This document shows positions 34,627-45,766 of a stretch of 64,000 nucleotides of DNA, piece by piece (the first letter of the stretch is position 1; each line of letters begins with the position of its first letter). Under the pieces are notes generated by a model. That model saw only the letters and a list, made by a program, of their open reading frames with translations, made no database searches and was not told where the DNA came from. The stretch is from Aralia elata (Eukaryota; Streptophyta; Magnoliopsida; Apiales; Araliaceae). The stretch covers positions 86,525,265 through 86,589,264 of the forward strand of contig CM068386.1 in assembly GCA_034770075.1 (NCBI GenBank), written 5' to 3'. A program made the position numbers and the translations under genes.

Positions 34627-35825
34627 ACAAGTGAAGTGGGCTAATAAAGAGAAAAGATAATACGAAAAACTCTCGGCCTTAAACAATGAGTCATGGAAGA
34701 GAAACCCCTACTGAATGCTGCATCGCATAGTGCATTTGTCATATGACGTCAATCCTGCTGAGAACGTTGTCGAGAATGGAGACAGAATACCTTTGACGAG
34801 GGAGGGTAGTTCTTTTGAATTCGACCTTACTCACGTACAATGACCATGAATGCTTGAAGGTGTTCTTACGATTTCATAACTCGGTAAATAGAAAATCATC
34901 AACTCACGAAGGATCGAAAATAACTTCCAATCTAGTACATGCATGGTTCACAAATTGCTAGATTGTGCGATCAATAGATATTCAATTTCGTGTGCTTTAA
35001 CTGCATTTACTCTTTTGTCGAGATTATAATATCTTTGTGTTGAACTAACACTAACGGCCCGACCCTTCAAGTTTTGGCAATTGTTAGTCATCTGATATGC
35101 AGGATCTTGCAGAGCTGTGGATAACTCAGCACGGTCAACATCGCGAGTTTTCGATAGAAATTCTTGGTAGCGACACGCACCAAGGCAGGGGCAGTTAAGA
35201 ATCGTGAAATGGAAGGAAACTGGGGCTGTACAGAACTTCTCGTCATTGGGCCTCTCCCCAATCCTGACTATCACTGCCTCGACATCCAAATGATCCAAGT
35301 GCATGAACCTATCAAGGATGATATAATGTGGGACAACAGCATATCGGCCATCAGAAATGATCAAAAGGCCAAGGGGCCCAATATAGCTATCGATCATCAC
35401 AGAGAGCGAAACCGACTGCCTCAATTCGATGAAATGTAGACGAACAAGAACAGGTAGAGTACCAAACCAATGTTGAAGTCTAGAAACTACACTTCACGAC
35501 GAGGCGTGATCCAGTCAAATTTTGGCAAACAACGACGATTGTCGAATCGTATCATTTGACTGAACAGGGGTCATTTCTATCTAAACATATGTTGTGCACA
35601 TGCATCTGTTCATAACATATCTGCCAGATCATGCATAACATCTTTTTCATGCATACATGTACGATCAAAATGAAAATCTTCAGGGGAAAGTACAAGCACG
35701 TCGCTTTCAACCTCACGAATGATCAGACTGTGATGGCTTTTGCGGCATGGTACGTGGACGATGTTGGTGGGAGATCCAGGACATGAAGCCGATCACACAT
35801 CCCATTACAAAAAAAAAAATCACTC
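34627..35825. other. Unassigned interior of Tat/Ogre-like element
   Basis: No recognisable domain. A 158-codon minus-strand open frame (34948-35424) and an overlapping 91-codon plus-strand frame (35164-35439) have no familiar motif and I regard them as chance frames. Confidence 0.35.
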
Positions 35826-35830
35826 AAATC

Positions 35831-36040
35831 CAATCAATGACCCCTGGGAAGGGCTGGTATCCAACCAATTAATGATCCTTGGGAAGGGCTGGTATCCATC
35901 AAATCAATGACCCCTGGGAAGGGCTGGTATCCAACTAATCAACGACCCCTGGGAAGGGCTGGTATCCAACCAATCAATGACCCCTGGGAAGGGCTGGTAT
36001 CCAACCAATCAACGACCCCTGGGAAGGACTGCTATCCAAA
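35831..36040 (+). repeat. 35-bp tandem repeat (about 6 units)
   Basis: GGGAAGGGCTGGTATCC recurs at 35846, 35881, 35916, 35951, 35986 and (variant) 36021: a strict 35-bp period, with AATCAATGACCCCT between. It shares the GGGAAGGGCTG core with the next array, so the two are relatives with different period. Confidence 0.93.
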
Positions 36041-36084
36041 CAAGAAGTGAACCTAGGAAGGCATCCAAGCAAACCACAACAAGA

Positions 36085-36520
36085 TGGTGAGCACCCTGGA
36101 AGGGCTGATATCCAAACAACTAACACCTTGGGAAGGGCTGATATCCAAACAACTAACACCTTGGGAAGGGCTGATATCCAAACAACTAACACCCTGGGAA
36201 GGGCTGATATCCAAACAACTAACACCTTAGGAAGGGCTGATATCCAAACAACTAACACCCTGGGAAGGGCTGATATCCAAACAACTAACACCCTGGGCAG
36301 GGCTGATATCCAAACAACTAACACCTTGGGAAGGGCTGATATCCAAACAACTAACACCTTGGGAAGGGCTGATATCCAAACAACTAACACCCTGGGAAGG
36401 GCTGGTATCCAAATAACTAACACCCTGGGAAGGGCTGAGATCCAAACAACTAACACCCTGGGAAGGGCTGAGATCCAAACACTAACACCCTGGGAAGGGC
36501 TGAGATCCAAGACAATCGAC
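36085..36520 (+). repeat. 33-bp tandem repeat (about 13 units)
   Basis: Unit core AACTAACACCTTGGGAAGGG plus CTGATATCCAAAC; 33-bp period. Because 33 is a multiple of three and the unit lacks stops in several frames, long repetitive open frames appear on both strands; these are not genes. The last three units have GAGATCC for GATATCC. Confidence 0.93.
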
Positions 36521-37772
36521 CGGCTATGATACCCGGCGGTTACGAGATGGGTGACCGACGACGATACCCGACCCCGATGAGACAATCGACCGGCGACGAT
36601 AACCGGCGATTACGAGATGGATGTCCGGCGACGAAAACCGGCTCCGACAAGATAACTAACCGGCGACGATAACCGGGGGTTACGAGATGGGTGACCGGCG
36701 ACGATACCCGGCCCCGACGAGACAATCGACCGGCGACGATAACCGGCGATTACGAGGTGGATGTCCGGCGACGAAAATCGGCTTCAACAAGATAACCGAC
36801 CGGCGACGATAACCGGGGGTTACGAGATGGGTGACCGGCGACGATACCCGGCCCCGACGAGACAATCGACCGGCGACGATAACCGGCGATTACGAGGTGG
36901 ATGTCCGGCGACGAAAACCGGCTCCGACAAGATAATCGACCGGCGACGATAACCGGGGGTTAAGAGATGGGTGACCGGCGACGATACCCGACCCCGACGA
37001 GACAATCGACCGGCGACGATAACCGGCGATTACGAGGTGGATGTCCGGCGAGGAAAACCGGCTCCGACAAGATAATCGACCGGCGACGATAACCGGGAGT
37101 TACGAGATGGGTGACCTGCGACGATACCCGGCCCCGACGAGACAATCGACCGGCGACGATAACCGGCGATTACGAGGTGGATGTCCGGCGACGAAAATCG
37201 GCTCCGACAAGATAACCAATCGGCGACGATAACCGGGGGTTACGAGATGGGTGACCGGCGACGATACCCGGCCCCGACGAGACAATCGACCGGCGACGAT
37301 AACCGGCGATTACGAGGTGGATGTCCGGCGACGAAAATCGGCTCCGACAAGATAACCGACCGACGACGATAACCGGGGGTTACGAGATGGGTGACCGGCG
37401 ACGATACCCGGCCCCGACGAGACAATTGACCGGCGACGATAACCGGCGATTACGAGATGGATGTCTGGCGACGAAAACCGGCTCCGACAAGATAACTAAC
37501 CGGCGACGATAACCGGGGGTTACGAAATGGGTGACCGGCGACGATACCCGGCCCCGACGAGACAATCGACCGGCGACGATAACCGGCGATTACGAGATGG
37601 ATGACCGGCGACGAAAACCGGCTCCGACAAGATAATCAATCGGCGACGATAACCGGGGGTTATGAGATGGGTGACCGGCGACGATACCCGGCCCCGACGA
37701 GACGATCGACCGGCGACGATAACCGGCGATTACGAGATGGGTGACCGGCGACGAAACCCGGCCCCGACAAGA
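36521..37772 (+). repeat. 140-bp dimeric tandem repeat (about 9 units)
   Basis: Two alternating 70-bp halves: TTACGAGATGGGTGACCGGC with ATACCCGGCCCCGACGAGAC, and TTACGAGGTGGATGTCCGGC with AAAACCGGCTCCGACAAGAT, joined by GACCGGCGACGATAACCGG. Full units repeat every 140 bp. Very rich in CpG and CCGG. A higher-order (dimer) satellite-like array just upstream of the 3' LTR. Confidence 0.95.
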
Positions 37773-37961
37773 TGATCATCCGCATCAACACCCTGTTGTG
37801 AATGTTTTGCATCCATTGCATCTTACGTTGCATCATAAGTTATATGTGTTGCATCGTGTATGTATTGTCATTCTTGTGCACTGTCATTCCTGCATCGGGT
37901 GTCTATTCTTTATCCTGTTCATTTCATTTAACATTGCATAAACATGATAAAGAGGGGCAGC
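37773..37961 (+). other. Segment before 3' LTR, with polypurine tract
   Basis: Short TTGCATC-rich repeats (about 37800-37900), then AAAGAGGGGCAGC (37949-37961), the purine tract directly before the LTR start TGTATACACCC. Confidence 0.7.
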
Positions 37962-39940
37962 TGTATACACCCAAATTTTGCGTTCCCTATACTAACTGTG
38001 ACAAGAGGGCAAAATCGTCAATTGAACCGGCTTGCGAGAGCGAAGGAATGGGCATAAGTGCGAACGTCAAACACCACCGCAATGATTGGCGACCAAAGCT
38101 GACGTGGCAATAGGGCCGTCCGAAGCAGGCATTCCCGGATGACGTGGCACGTTTCCTAGCGGTTCCCGGACTGCAAAATGCAAGCCTTTCAGCAGAAACC
38201 GATGATTCGACACGAGAATTGAGACATGGCACGAAAAACGAGAAAGTTAAGCCAGCCAGCTGCTGATTGATCTGCGGCCAATAGTGCGCCTTTTGAAAAC
38301 ACGGAACTCGAAACACGGAAACCAGGAAATTAGCTGAGTGCGATGGGAGGCGGCCAGCCAGCCGCAGATCAATCTGCGGCTGCCCTGGACCAGCCTATTT
38401 CAGTTCAGTTTCTTAATTTCATCCAGGGAGTTGGCAGCGGCGAGAAAAAAGAAGAGAAAAAGAGGAAGAACAGCAGCAAAACAGCAGCGAAAATAGAGAG
38501 AAAAGAGAGAAAAGAAGTGAGAAATTATATCTGTTGTGTAAGATTATATATCATATATCTTCTATTCTACTCAATACATAAATTCATGCCTATTGTGAGG
38601 ATTATTTGCAAGGTGAAAAGACTATTTTCATAGCAATTTTTGTATATCATTTTGTTAATCTTCTTGTCAATTGGGTTATATGAAATGTAGTTTTCTTGTA
38701 TATTGTTGTGGATCCATGGATTGAGGACTATTAGTGAGGGTTCCAAATGGAACGAAATTCTTCTTAATGGTCTGATGATATCCATTTGGCAATTTTAGCT
38801 TGTTTAATTTTTGTAGTATCCATTGCGTGGGTGTGTATAAATTGTGGATGTGAGCCTAGGAACGCGACCCCGTGGTCTAAATCCGATGATGGACAATGTT
38901 GATGTATGTAATCCTTTATTGTAAATTGTAATCGTCGGGCCTTAAAACGATACCAAGTTGATAATCGGGTTTAAGGCCCCATAGTAATAAAGTATGTGAT
39001 TGTGGGCGTTGGGGTTATTTGGATGGCTTACATGCCCATGAACAACCGCAATCCATTTTAATGCTTGATTTGATTTACGACCTAAAATTGATTTCAAAGC
39101 TAAAAGATTTAGATTTTCGTAAAATCAATCAAATTAGGTTGTTAGCATCACGAGGCTTAAAATGAGAAGTGCTAACGAATGTCGATTCCTATTTAACGAG
39201 AAAGCTAAAGAAAATCGTTTTCAAACATCACAAAAATGGTTTCATAAAATAAGTGACGTTTTATTAAACCGTTGTGCATAGGGTTAAAGAGATTCTAGAA
39301 GTTGCCCATCATTTAAGTTACGAAGGCAACGTATAGATCTCGATTCCTATTTTGACGAAGGTTTAGAAAACTCTTGTTTTTGCCAAAACGACACCTAATG
39401 AAAATCTCATAGTTTTTGACAATTGAAATCAAACCTTTTCTCATAAAGCTTTCTCGTGTATGCCGAAAAGACATTCCGAAGCGTTCTCCAATCAAAGCAC
39501 GACTTTCCCAAAAAATCCAAATGATTCTTTCATACAAACTCACCACAACATTCACATAGGCACACATACACACACGCGCATATACACACACACACATTCG
39601 AGAATTAAAGGATAGAAAAGCATCAAGATTGCGGTAACCATGTTTCACGGAAGTCGGGGGGTGCCTAACACCTTCCCCTCGCTTAAGCAAGCCCCCGAAC
39701 TCTATGAATCTCGGTTCGCAGACCAATTAATTCGGAGTCACACATGAGCCAGCGATTTACGAAAACGAAACTCGGATGAGTTGGTACATCCATTTCAAAT
39801 ATACCAACTGGCGACTCTGGTTAATTGGCTCATCATAAAAAACGATCTTTCAAAACCCCATCGACACTCAAGCCGACCTTTTCCAAAAATCATTTAATCA
39901 AAAGGCTAAAATCGGAAAAGTCGAAAACCCGGCGTCGACA
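37962..39940 (+). repeat. 3' LTR of Tat/Ogre-like element
   Basis: 1979 bp, near-identical to 29758-31734 beyond the first 380 bp. Followed by the AAAAT duplication at 39941-39945. Confidence 0.92.
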
Positions 39941-40476
39941 AAAATATTTATTGAGTTATATAAATATTTTTATTAATTTATTGAGCTAAATAAATAATTT
40001 ATTAAGTTTTTGTGGAATGGGTATATGTTAAGTTTAATAATGTTAAATGTTATTTGAATGTGATTTGTTATGTTTATTCTAATTTAATTTAATAATTAAA
40101 TTAGATGATGAAAAGGTTTATTTGAATAAATGATTTATTTGAATAAGAGAATTTATTTGGTATTATTGTTATTTGTTAAATGAAATTATTAATTTAGTTA
40201 GTAAGGTTTAATTGAATTTATTTAATAATAAGTTCAATTAAATTAGAAGTGTGACATTTTAAACTATATGTTATAATGGTTTATTAAAATAAATGAGAAA
40301 GTGTTTAATTCAGTTTTACCAAACAAGGCCCTATGACCTTTGTTTGGAAATAATGGGTTATTTTATTTGTGTTTTACCAAACAAGGCCTTAAGACCTTTA
40401 GTTAGAATAATGGGTTATTTTATTTAGTATTTGTCAAACAAGCCTTATGGCTTTTGAAATTTTATAATTGCGTTGT

Positions 40477-40512
40477 GATTCTGGGGACAGAATCCTTTTA
40501 AGGAGGGAAAGA
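40477..40512 (+). other. Hairpin and polypurine tract of element D
   Basis: GATTCTG-GGGA-CAGAATC (40477-40494) then AAGGAGGGAAAGA (40500-40512) before the LTR start; same arrangement as in element C. This is the only internal sequence left in D. Confidence 0.8.
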
Positions 40513-41912
40513 TGTAACGAATGCAATTTTTGTGATTGGATAACAATATTTATTGAGTTATATAAATATTTTTATTAATTTATTGAGCTAAATAAATAAT
40601 TTATTAAGTTTTTGTGGAATGGGTATATGTTAAGTTTAATAATGTTAAATGTTATTTGAATGTGATTTGTTATGTTTATTCTAATTTAATTTAATAATTA
40701 AATTAGATGATGAAAAGGTTTATTTGAATAAATGATTTATTTGAATAAGAGAATTTATTTGGTATTATTGTTATTTGTTAAATGAAATTATTAATTTAGT
40801 TAGTAAGGTTTAATTGAATTTATTTAATAATAAGTTCAATTAAATTAGAAGTGTGACATTTTAAACTATATGTTATAATGGTTTATTAAAATAAATGAGA
40901 AAGTGTTTAATTCAGTTTTACCAAACAAGGCCCTATGACCTTTGTTTGGAAATAATAGGTTATTTTATTTGTGTTTTACCAAACAAGGCCTTAAGACCTT
41001 TAGTTAGAATAATGGGTTATTTTAGTTAGTATTTGCCAAACAAGCCTTATGACTTTTGAAATTTTATAACTGATGATACGTTATTATCATATTAAGTATC
41101 AGTTTTTATTTGTTTTTATTTGCATCAGTTTTATTTTTAAAGAACGTCAGTTGTAAGGAAAGAAAAGAAAGAGGAGAAAGAACAGAGTTCAAAGAGAAAA
41201 GAGAAATACAGAGTTCTATCAAGTGAGAATAGAGAGAAATTGTGAGTTTGAGAGTTTGTGGTTTGAGAAGAGTTTGTGATTGAAAAGAATTCTAGGTTCT
41301 TAAAGCAATAGAAGGTATAATTCTTTTCCTCTTTGTTTTATTTTACTGTATATGGTTTCTAGTTTTCTGTATGTGAACTCAATTGCTCAAAAGATGAAAT
41401 ATTTGATATAAATGTTAGAAAGCATGTGTTAGATGATTATGTGATGATTATAGATTAATTTGAATGATTAATCCATAAAAGCATGTTTAGAATAGAGTTT
41501 TTGAGTTTTACAGAGTTTATTTTCATGGGTGATATATATGTATGAAGTTAATATTCAAATTGTTTGTTAATTGGTAAAATTACCATTTGATTATGAATAT
41601 ATGATGAAAAACAAGAACAATGCAAGAAGAATGGTTTTAATTGGTTGAAAGATGAGTTTACAGAGTTTAATTTCATTAAAATGGCCAAAACTTGAATAAA
41701 CTGTTTAACAGTGAAATTCTTGGGTGTAAATTGGTTGTTTATGTGATAGAATGATTAAAATATTTAGAAAACATGTTGGGTAAATGTTTTGTATCATATA
41801 TGATGTCTGGGTATGTTTAAATTATTCATTGGATGGTAGAATTCGGAAAATTTTGGCCAAATTTGGCCTAAGTTTTCACTGGTTCGCGACCTGTAAAAGG
41901 TGTCAGTTGCGT

Positions 41913-42055
41913 CTACCGCCCCGGCGGTAGAAATGAGCTAGGATTATCGCCCCGACGGTTCTGTCGCCCCGGCGGCATAATTGCACTAGATTCTTCGCCC
42001 TGGCGACAGCTTCGCCCCGGCGACGATTTTGTTAAGTTTTTTCCCGCCCCGGCGA
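41913..42055. repeat. GC-rich hairpin array in LTR of D, with changed stems
   Basis: 41913-41930 is a perfect 8-bp stem CTACCGCC/GGCGGTAG with CC loop; relative to TCTCGCC/GGCGAGA of other copies both sides changed together. Further units: TCGCCCCGACGG, GTCGCCCCGGCGGC, TTCGCCCCGGCGACG and CCCGCCCCGGCGAG, with partial pairing. Confidence 0.85.
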
Positions 42056-42082
42056 GAATCACTGCTGTAAAAAAATTATTAA

Positions 42083-42113
<31 letters not shown>

Positions 42114-43114
42114 TTCTTGGAAGTTATGATGCATAATTAAACTTATATTAATGTATTAAATGACTAAAGAATTTCCAAGATGGTTGCTAAACTAGTACTT
42201 GTTGACTATGGTATGCTAAATGAGATGTTATGATAAAAGAGCAAGCTTAGAATGCTTTTAATCTTGTGACTAATTATATTACCATTTTACAATTAAATGT
42301 TTAGGTTGTTTAAGGATCGTGAGATATTTAATTTGTAATCTACACTTGAGGCAAGTTCCTTATCTCAACTTATTACTTTTACGTTGAGCAAGTTTTCCTC
42401 CCTTAAACTTTAAAATTATTTATAGCAAGTTATTCTTTCCTTTTAACTTGTTAATTTATTCAATGCAAGTTCATTTATATTGAGCAAGCTTATGTCCTTA
42501 GTTTATTGATATTCAAGCAAGGTTACTGTCATGTTTCGTACTTAAGCTTTATTCCAATCATTGTTTGTTATTCAAATTTCGAGTATAGTTTCTATTGAAC
42601 AAACTCTATTGATGAACTAGACTAGCAAATCCTTATTGATTCAGCTAGTCCTTAGTTGATGAGCGTTTCAAAGACTTAGAATATTTTCTATACTTGTTCC
42701 AAGCCAAGTTCCTTTTGATACGGATTCAGACGATAAACTGAGATGAACAACCCTTATATAGGGGATTATTTACGCGACAGCATTAAAATGTTTGTGCACA
42801 ATACATTGTACAAAGGGCTGATCCCCCTGAGTACGAGATGTTGGTCCATAGTCTATATGACTGTTAAAGGTTACAGTAAAAATACTTGTTAACCTAGGAC
42901 ATAGTTCGAGGTCTTGTGACCCTCAGATATAATTTCTAAATCTTGAAATCTATTTTTCCTTGAATCGAATATTCTAACGAGCTTTTAGACTTTGATTATT
43001 TATTGACTGAGATTCAGAAAATTATTAGTCCTCAGTTGAAATCCATTTTATTTAAATATTATTGTTATCATACTTGTGAGCAATTGTTTGCTCACTCTTG
43101 CACTAAACATTGCA

Positions 43115-43177
43115 GCTAAGCCAGAAAAGCAGGATGAGCCGTCCACGAGTAAAGGCAAGGGCAAGATGCCAAAGTAG
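43115..43177 (+). other. Lys-rich 20-codon frame in LTR of D
   Basis: AKPEKQDEPSTSKGKGKMPK then TAG, after acceptor-like TTGCAG. It differs from the solo alpha copy by a silent Asp codon change and small end changes. Confidence 0.45.
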
Positions 43178-43435
43178 CAAGAGATTTATTATCCACTTGA
43201 TATTTATTTGTATCAAAGACTTATTTAAAATTATGTTTTATTCCGCATTTGATGTATTAAGGTTAAGATAACCTGGGATTTGATCGTTTAATAGTTTGGT
43301 GATGTAACCCATTTTGGGAAGATGTTTCATCAAGTTTATTTAATTGTCATTTTTATTGGGTAGCTAGATTTGAATGTATGTTATAGTGAACACCAAATCA
43401 GTGGGAATTAAGTACCTGGATTTGGGGGTGTCATA

Positions 43436-44463
43436 AAACTTCTTATTGATATTTCTTAAAGAACTCCTTCTTTTTATCCTTCTTGAGCTCCTCTCTCAAT
43501 GGCTTGGTGCATTCAACTATATAATGACCTGACTTTTTGTAATTACAGCACATATCTTTGGAGGAGTCTCTTTTGCTGTTGTAGTTGTTGTATCTTATGT
43601 TGTTGTTTCTGCCATTTCTTTCAGCTTCCTTGCTAGTATGTATGTATCTTTATCATCATCAACAACATCAGATTCATTATCTATAGGAGTCTTTGAGGAT
43701 GTTTCTGTAGGTTTGAGAGCTACCTTTATCTTTTCTTCTTGTCTTAGAGATTATTTTTTCTCTTTGATTCAGCTCTAGCTCATAGGTTAAAAGATTACCA
43801 TAGAGCTTCTGCACTGTCATTTTTTTTAGATTCTTTGACTCTCTAATTGTAGTGGTCTTTGCATCCCACTTGCTTGGAAGAGCTCTCATGAATTTAATGT
43901 TGAGGTCCTTGTTGGGATAGACTTTCCTAAATGCTCTAAGTGAGTTGAGCAAGATATTGAACCTTTAATATGTTGTAGTTATATCTTCACCAAGAATATG
44001 AGAGAACATTTCATACTGTTGGGTGAGCAGAGATTGCTTGTTCTCCCTAACTTTTTTAGTTCCTTCATGCATCACGAGTAGAGCTTCCTAGACTTTTTGT
44101 GCTATCTTGTAGTTGACAACATTTTCGAACAATTCATCTTCAAGAGTTATGAACATAATGTTCTTAGCTCTTTTATCTAGGGTCACCAGCTTCTTCTCGT
44201 TGTCTGTCCACTCTATTCTTTGCTTGACTACCACCTTGTTAGGATCATCAGTTATTGGTGCGAGCTTTGTAGGAACGTAGGGGTCATTGATCACAGCACT
44301 GAATAGCTCATCATCGATTGTATCAATATATGCCTATATATGAACTTTCCAATTAACAAATTTATCTTTATTGTACAAGGGTAGCTTATTTCCACCACCA
44401 AGTTCAGGTTTTGGTTAGTGTCATGGATATAATCAAGTTGTAAAGCTAGTTCAAGAGAACCTT
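43436..44463 (-). pseudogene. Copia gag, N-terminal part
   Basis: Minus-strand fragments match the gag (UBN2-type) domain of SIRE/Maximus-like copia elements: INDPYVPT (44290), EWTDNEKKLVTLDKRAKN, then MHEGTKKVRE across a frame change, LLTQQYEMFS, LNSLRAFRKVYPNKDLNIKF (43950-43893), RALPSKWDAKTTTIRESKNL, TYELELNQRE. Frameshifts and stops interrupt it (for example between 44294 and 44340, and near 43960). It starts beside the primer site and is cut at 43436 by insertion D. Confidence 0.85.
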
Positions 44464-44475
44464 GCTTTGATACCA
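44464..44475 (-). other. Primer binding site of the copia element
   Basis: Minus-strand TGGTATCAAAGC, two bases from the LTR end; initiator tRNA-Met type. Confidence 0.8.
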
Positions 44476-44477
44476 CT

Positions 44478-45766
44478 TGTTATTCCTAGATAGACACAAA
44501 AGAGATCTAGAAGGGGGTTGAATAGATTCTTTAAATTTTCTTTTTAAAGATATATTACCAAATCATTTAAGCAATTTAATTGATTGGATTAGCACAGTGG
44601 AATGTTTAAGAAAAGCCCTTCAAAGATTATAATGAAATTCATAGTTCTAAATTTAATGAGATAATGTAGAAATAAGAAACAAAAATAAAACGTAGAGTGA
44701 TAGAAACTGAAATGCAGAATTTAAAGAACACAAGAGAGATTTTTAAGAGGTTCAGGGCACAAAAGTCTCTTAATCCTCTCTTCTACTCTGAGAGTAGGAA
44801 TTTTCCACTAAGGAGGGTAATCACCAAGATTATAGTTCACAAAGAACTTTTACACAATGATTCACAAAGAAAGTTATACAGACTTGGTTTATAAAAGATC
44901 ACTTAGATCTGACTAATCACTAAGAGAAGTAGTTTGTTTGAGGTGCTACTAAGTTGCTTTAAGGTTCTCTTCGAATGACTTAGTAGTAGGGTGTATTTCT
45001 TGGAATCATAGAGTATAACAAGTATGAACTCAGAGTTTTAGTCTTTGGACTTGATTGATCTATTGTATCTTTGATACTTAGATTTGCTGACTTTACATAA
45101 AATTCTCTAGGGATCTTCCCGTTGGAAAGTTATTATTGCTCTATTCTTGCTTGGACATTTGTCTTTCAACAATTGATTGACTTTGAATTGTTGCCTATTT
45201 GGACCACCTCAGGTCACTTTCTTTAGTATTGTGAACAGTGCAATAGCAGCCACGTGTCCTTGACTCTGCTAAAATAGATGTTAGATAGAGGCTTTGTCGA
45301 CCTGTCCTTATCATAAAATTGTCTGAAGATAATCTCTGAGGGTCGAGTGTTAAGGTTGATGAACTTGTCATAACCTATCACTAACTTCTTAGATGTCTGT
45401 ACTCTATGATTTTGGATTCCTCAGAGTGAAATCGTAGAGTAATTCTTCTGCTCTACGATTGATGGTGACTTTGTGATTTTGACTTTACGATCAGGCTTGT
45501 ATTCTACGATCTTCAGACTACTCTACAATCTTAGAGTGATTTTTCTTCTCGCTCTACGATTATCTTTTGACCTGGACAACTTAGCTATTACAGAGTTTTA
45601 ACTCTATAAATTTGAATCAACATAACATGTTTGATTCCTAAACTAAGTCCTTTTACATACGAATAATTTCACAAGGACTTTACAAAAGTTAATTGAATAT
45701 AATTATACATTTAACTCATATCATCATCAAATTAGTTATATTCATAAAAAATTGTAGGTACTAACA
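44478..45766 (-). repeat. 5' LTR of the copia element
   Basis: About 1.29 kb. Bounded by TGTTATTCC (44478) and ACTAACA (45766), which are inverted complements at the tips (TGTTA/TAACA). The inner edge is fixed by the primer site; the outer edge is by terminal motif only, since the 3' LTR is lost. Confidence 0.72.

Larger units (their letters stand above)
29758..39940 (+). mobile_element. Non-autonomous Tat/Ogre-like LTR element with satellite arrays
   Basis: 10.2 kb plus-strand element: two LTRs of about 1.98 kb, a primer site TGGCGACTCTGCTGGGGA, and a purine tract before the 3' LTR, in AAAAT duplications. The 6.2 kb interior keeps only a broken RNase H/integrase remnant (about 32640-33110) and is otherwise non-coding, dominated by four tandem-repeat families. 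It must have relied on proteins from a complete relative. Tandem arrays upstream of the 3' LTR are a reported feature of Tat/Ogre elements. Confidence 0.9.
29723..40465 (+). repeat. Truncated 5' LTR of D, split by the Tat/Ogre-like insertion
   Basis: 29723-29757 (TGTAACGAATGC...) continues at 39941 and ends near 40465, where LTR sequence (compare TTTTATAACTGATG at 41061-41074) switches to internal 3'-end sequence (ATTGCGTTGTGATTCTGG). AAAAT at 29753-29757 and 39941-39945 is the target duplication of the inner insertion. Confidence 0.9.
29723..43435 (+). mobile_element. Element D: internally deleted alpha-family element
   Basis: Flanked by AAACT duplications (29718-29722, 43436-43440). After removal of the Tat/Ogre-like insertion it is about 3.5 kb: the first roughly 0.55 kb of an LTR, a 45-bp remnant of the internal 3' end (40466-40512), and a full 3' LTR. 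Primer site, ORFs and the rest of the 5' LTR are gone. Confidence 0.92.
40513..43435 (+). repeat. 3' LTR of element D
   Basis: 2923 bp, from TGTAACGAATGC to GGTGTCATA (final CA mutated to TA). Donor-like AAG|GTATAA at 41314/41315, hairpin array at about 41913-42055, (ATT)n at about 42075-42112, acceptor-like TTGCAG at 43115. Confidence 0.93.
3025..45766 (-). mobile_element. Ty1/copia element (SIRE/Maximus-like), fragmented by nested insertions
   Basis: Minus-strand copia element whose surviving pieces read in order: 5' LTR (45766-44478), primer site, gag N-terminal part (44476-43436), [insertion D], gag C-terminal part (29722-28989), [insertion B], zinc-knuckle region, protease and GAG-pre-integrase (4014-3025). 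Integrase core, RT, RNase H and 3' LTR are missing: the element stops at 3025 against rDNA. Both interruptions are flanked by 5-bp duplications of copia sequence (AAACT and CAGTA), which proves that the three pieces were once contiguous. It is the oldest insertion in the central stack. Confidence 0.88.

Noticed and set aside
34948..35424. 158-codon minus-strand frame in the Tat/Ogre-like interior
   Set aside because: No recognisable domain, wrong strand for the element, overlaps another frame; likely chance.
35974..36585. Long open frames on both strands through the 33-bp array
   Set aside because: The period is a multiple of three and the unit has no stop in several frames, so open frames are automatic. 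The proteins are pure 11-residue repeats, with no other coding sign.
36540..37565. Series of about 61-63 codon frames spaced 140 bp apart
   Set aside because: Identical shadows of the 140-bp repeat on both strands.
35831..37772. CRISPR-like look (short regular repeats)
   Set aside because: No unique spacers: the whole unit repeats. Eukaryotic retrotransposon context.
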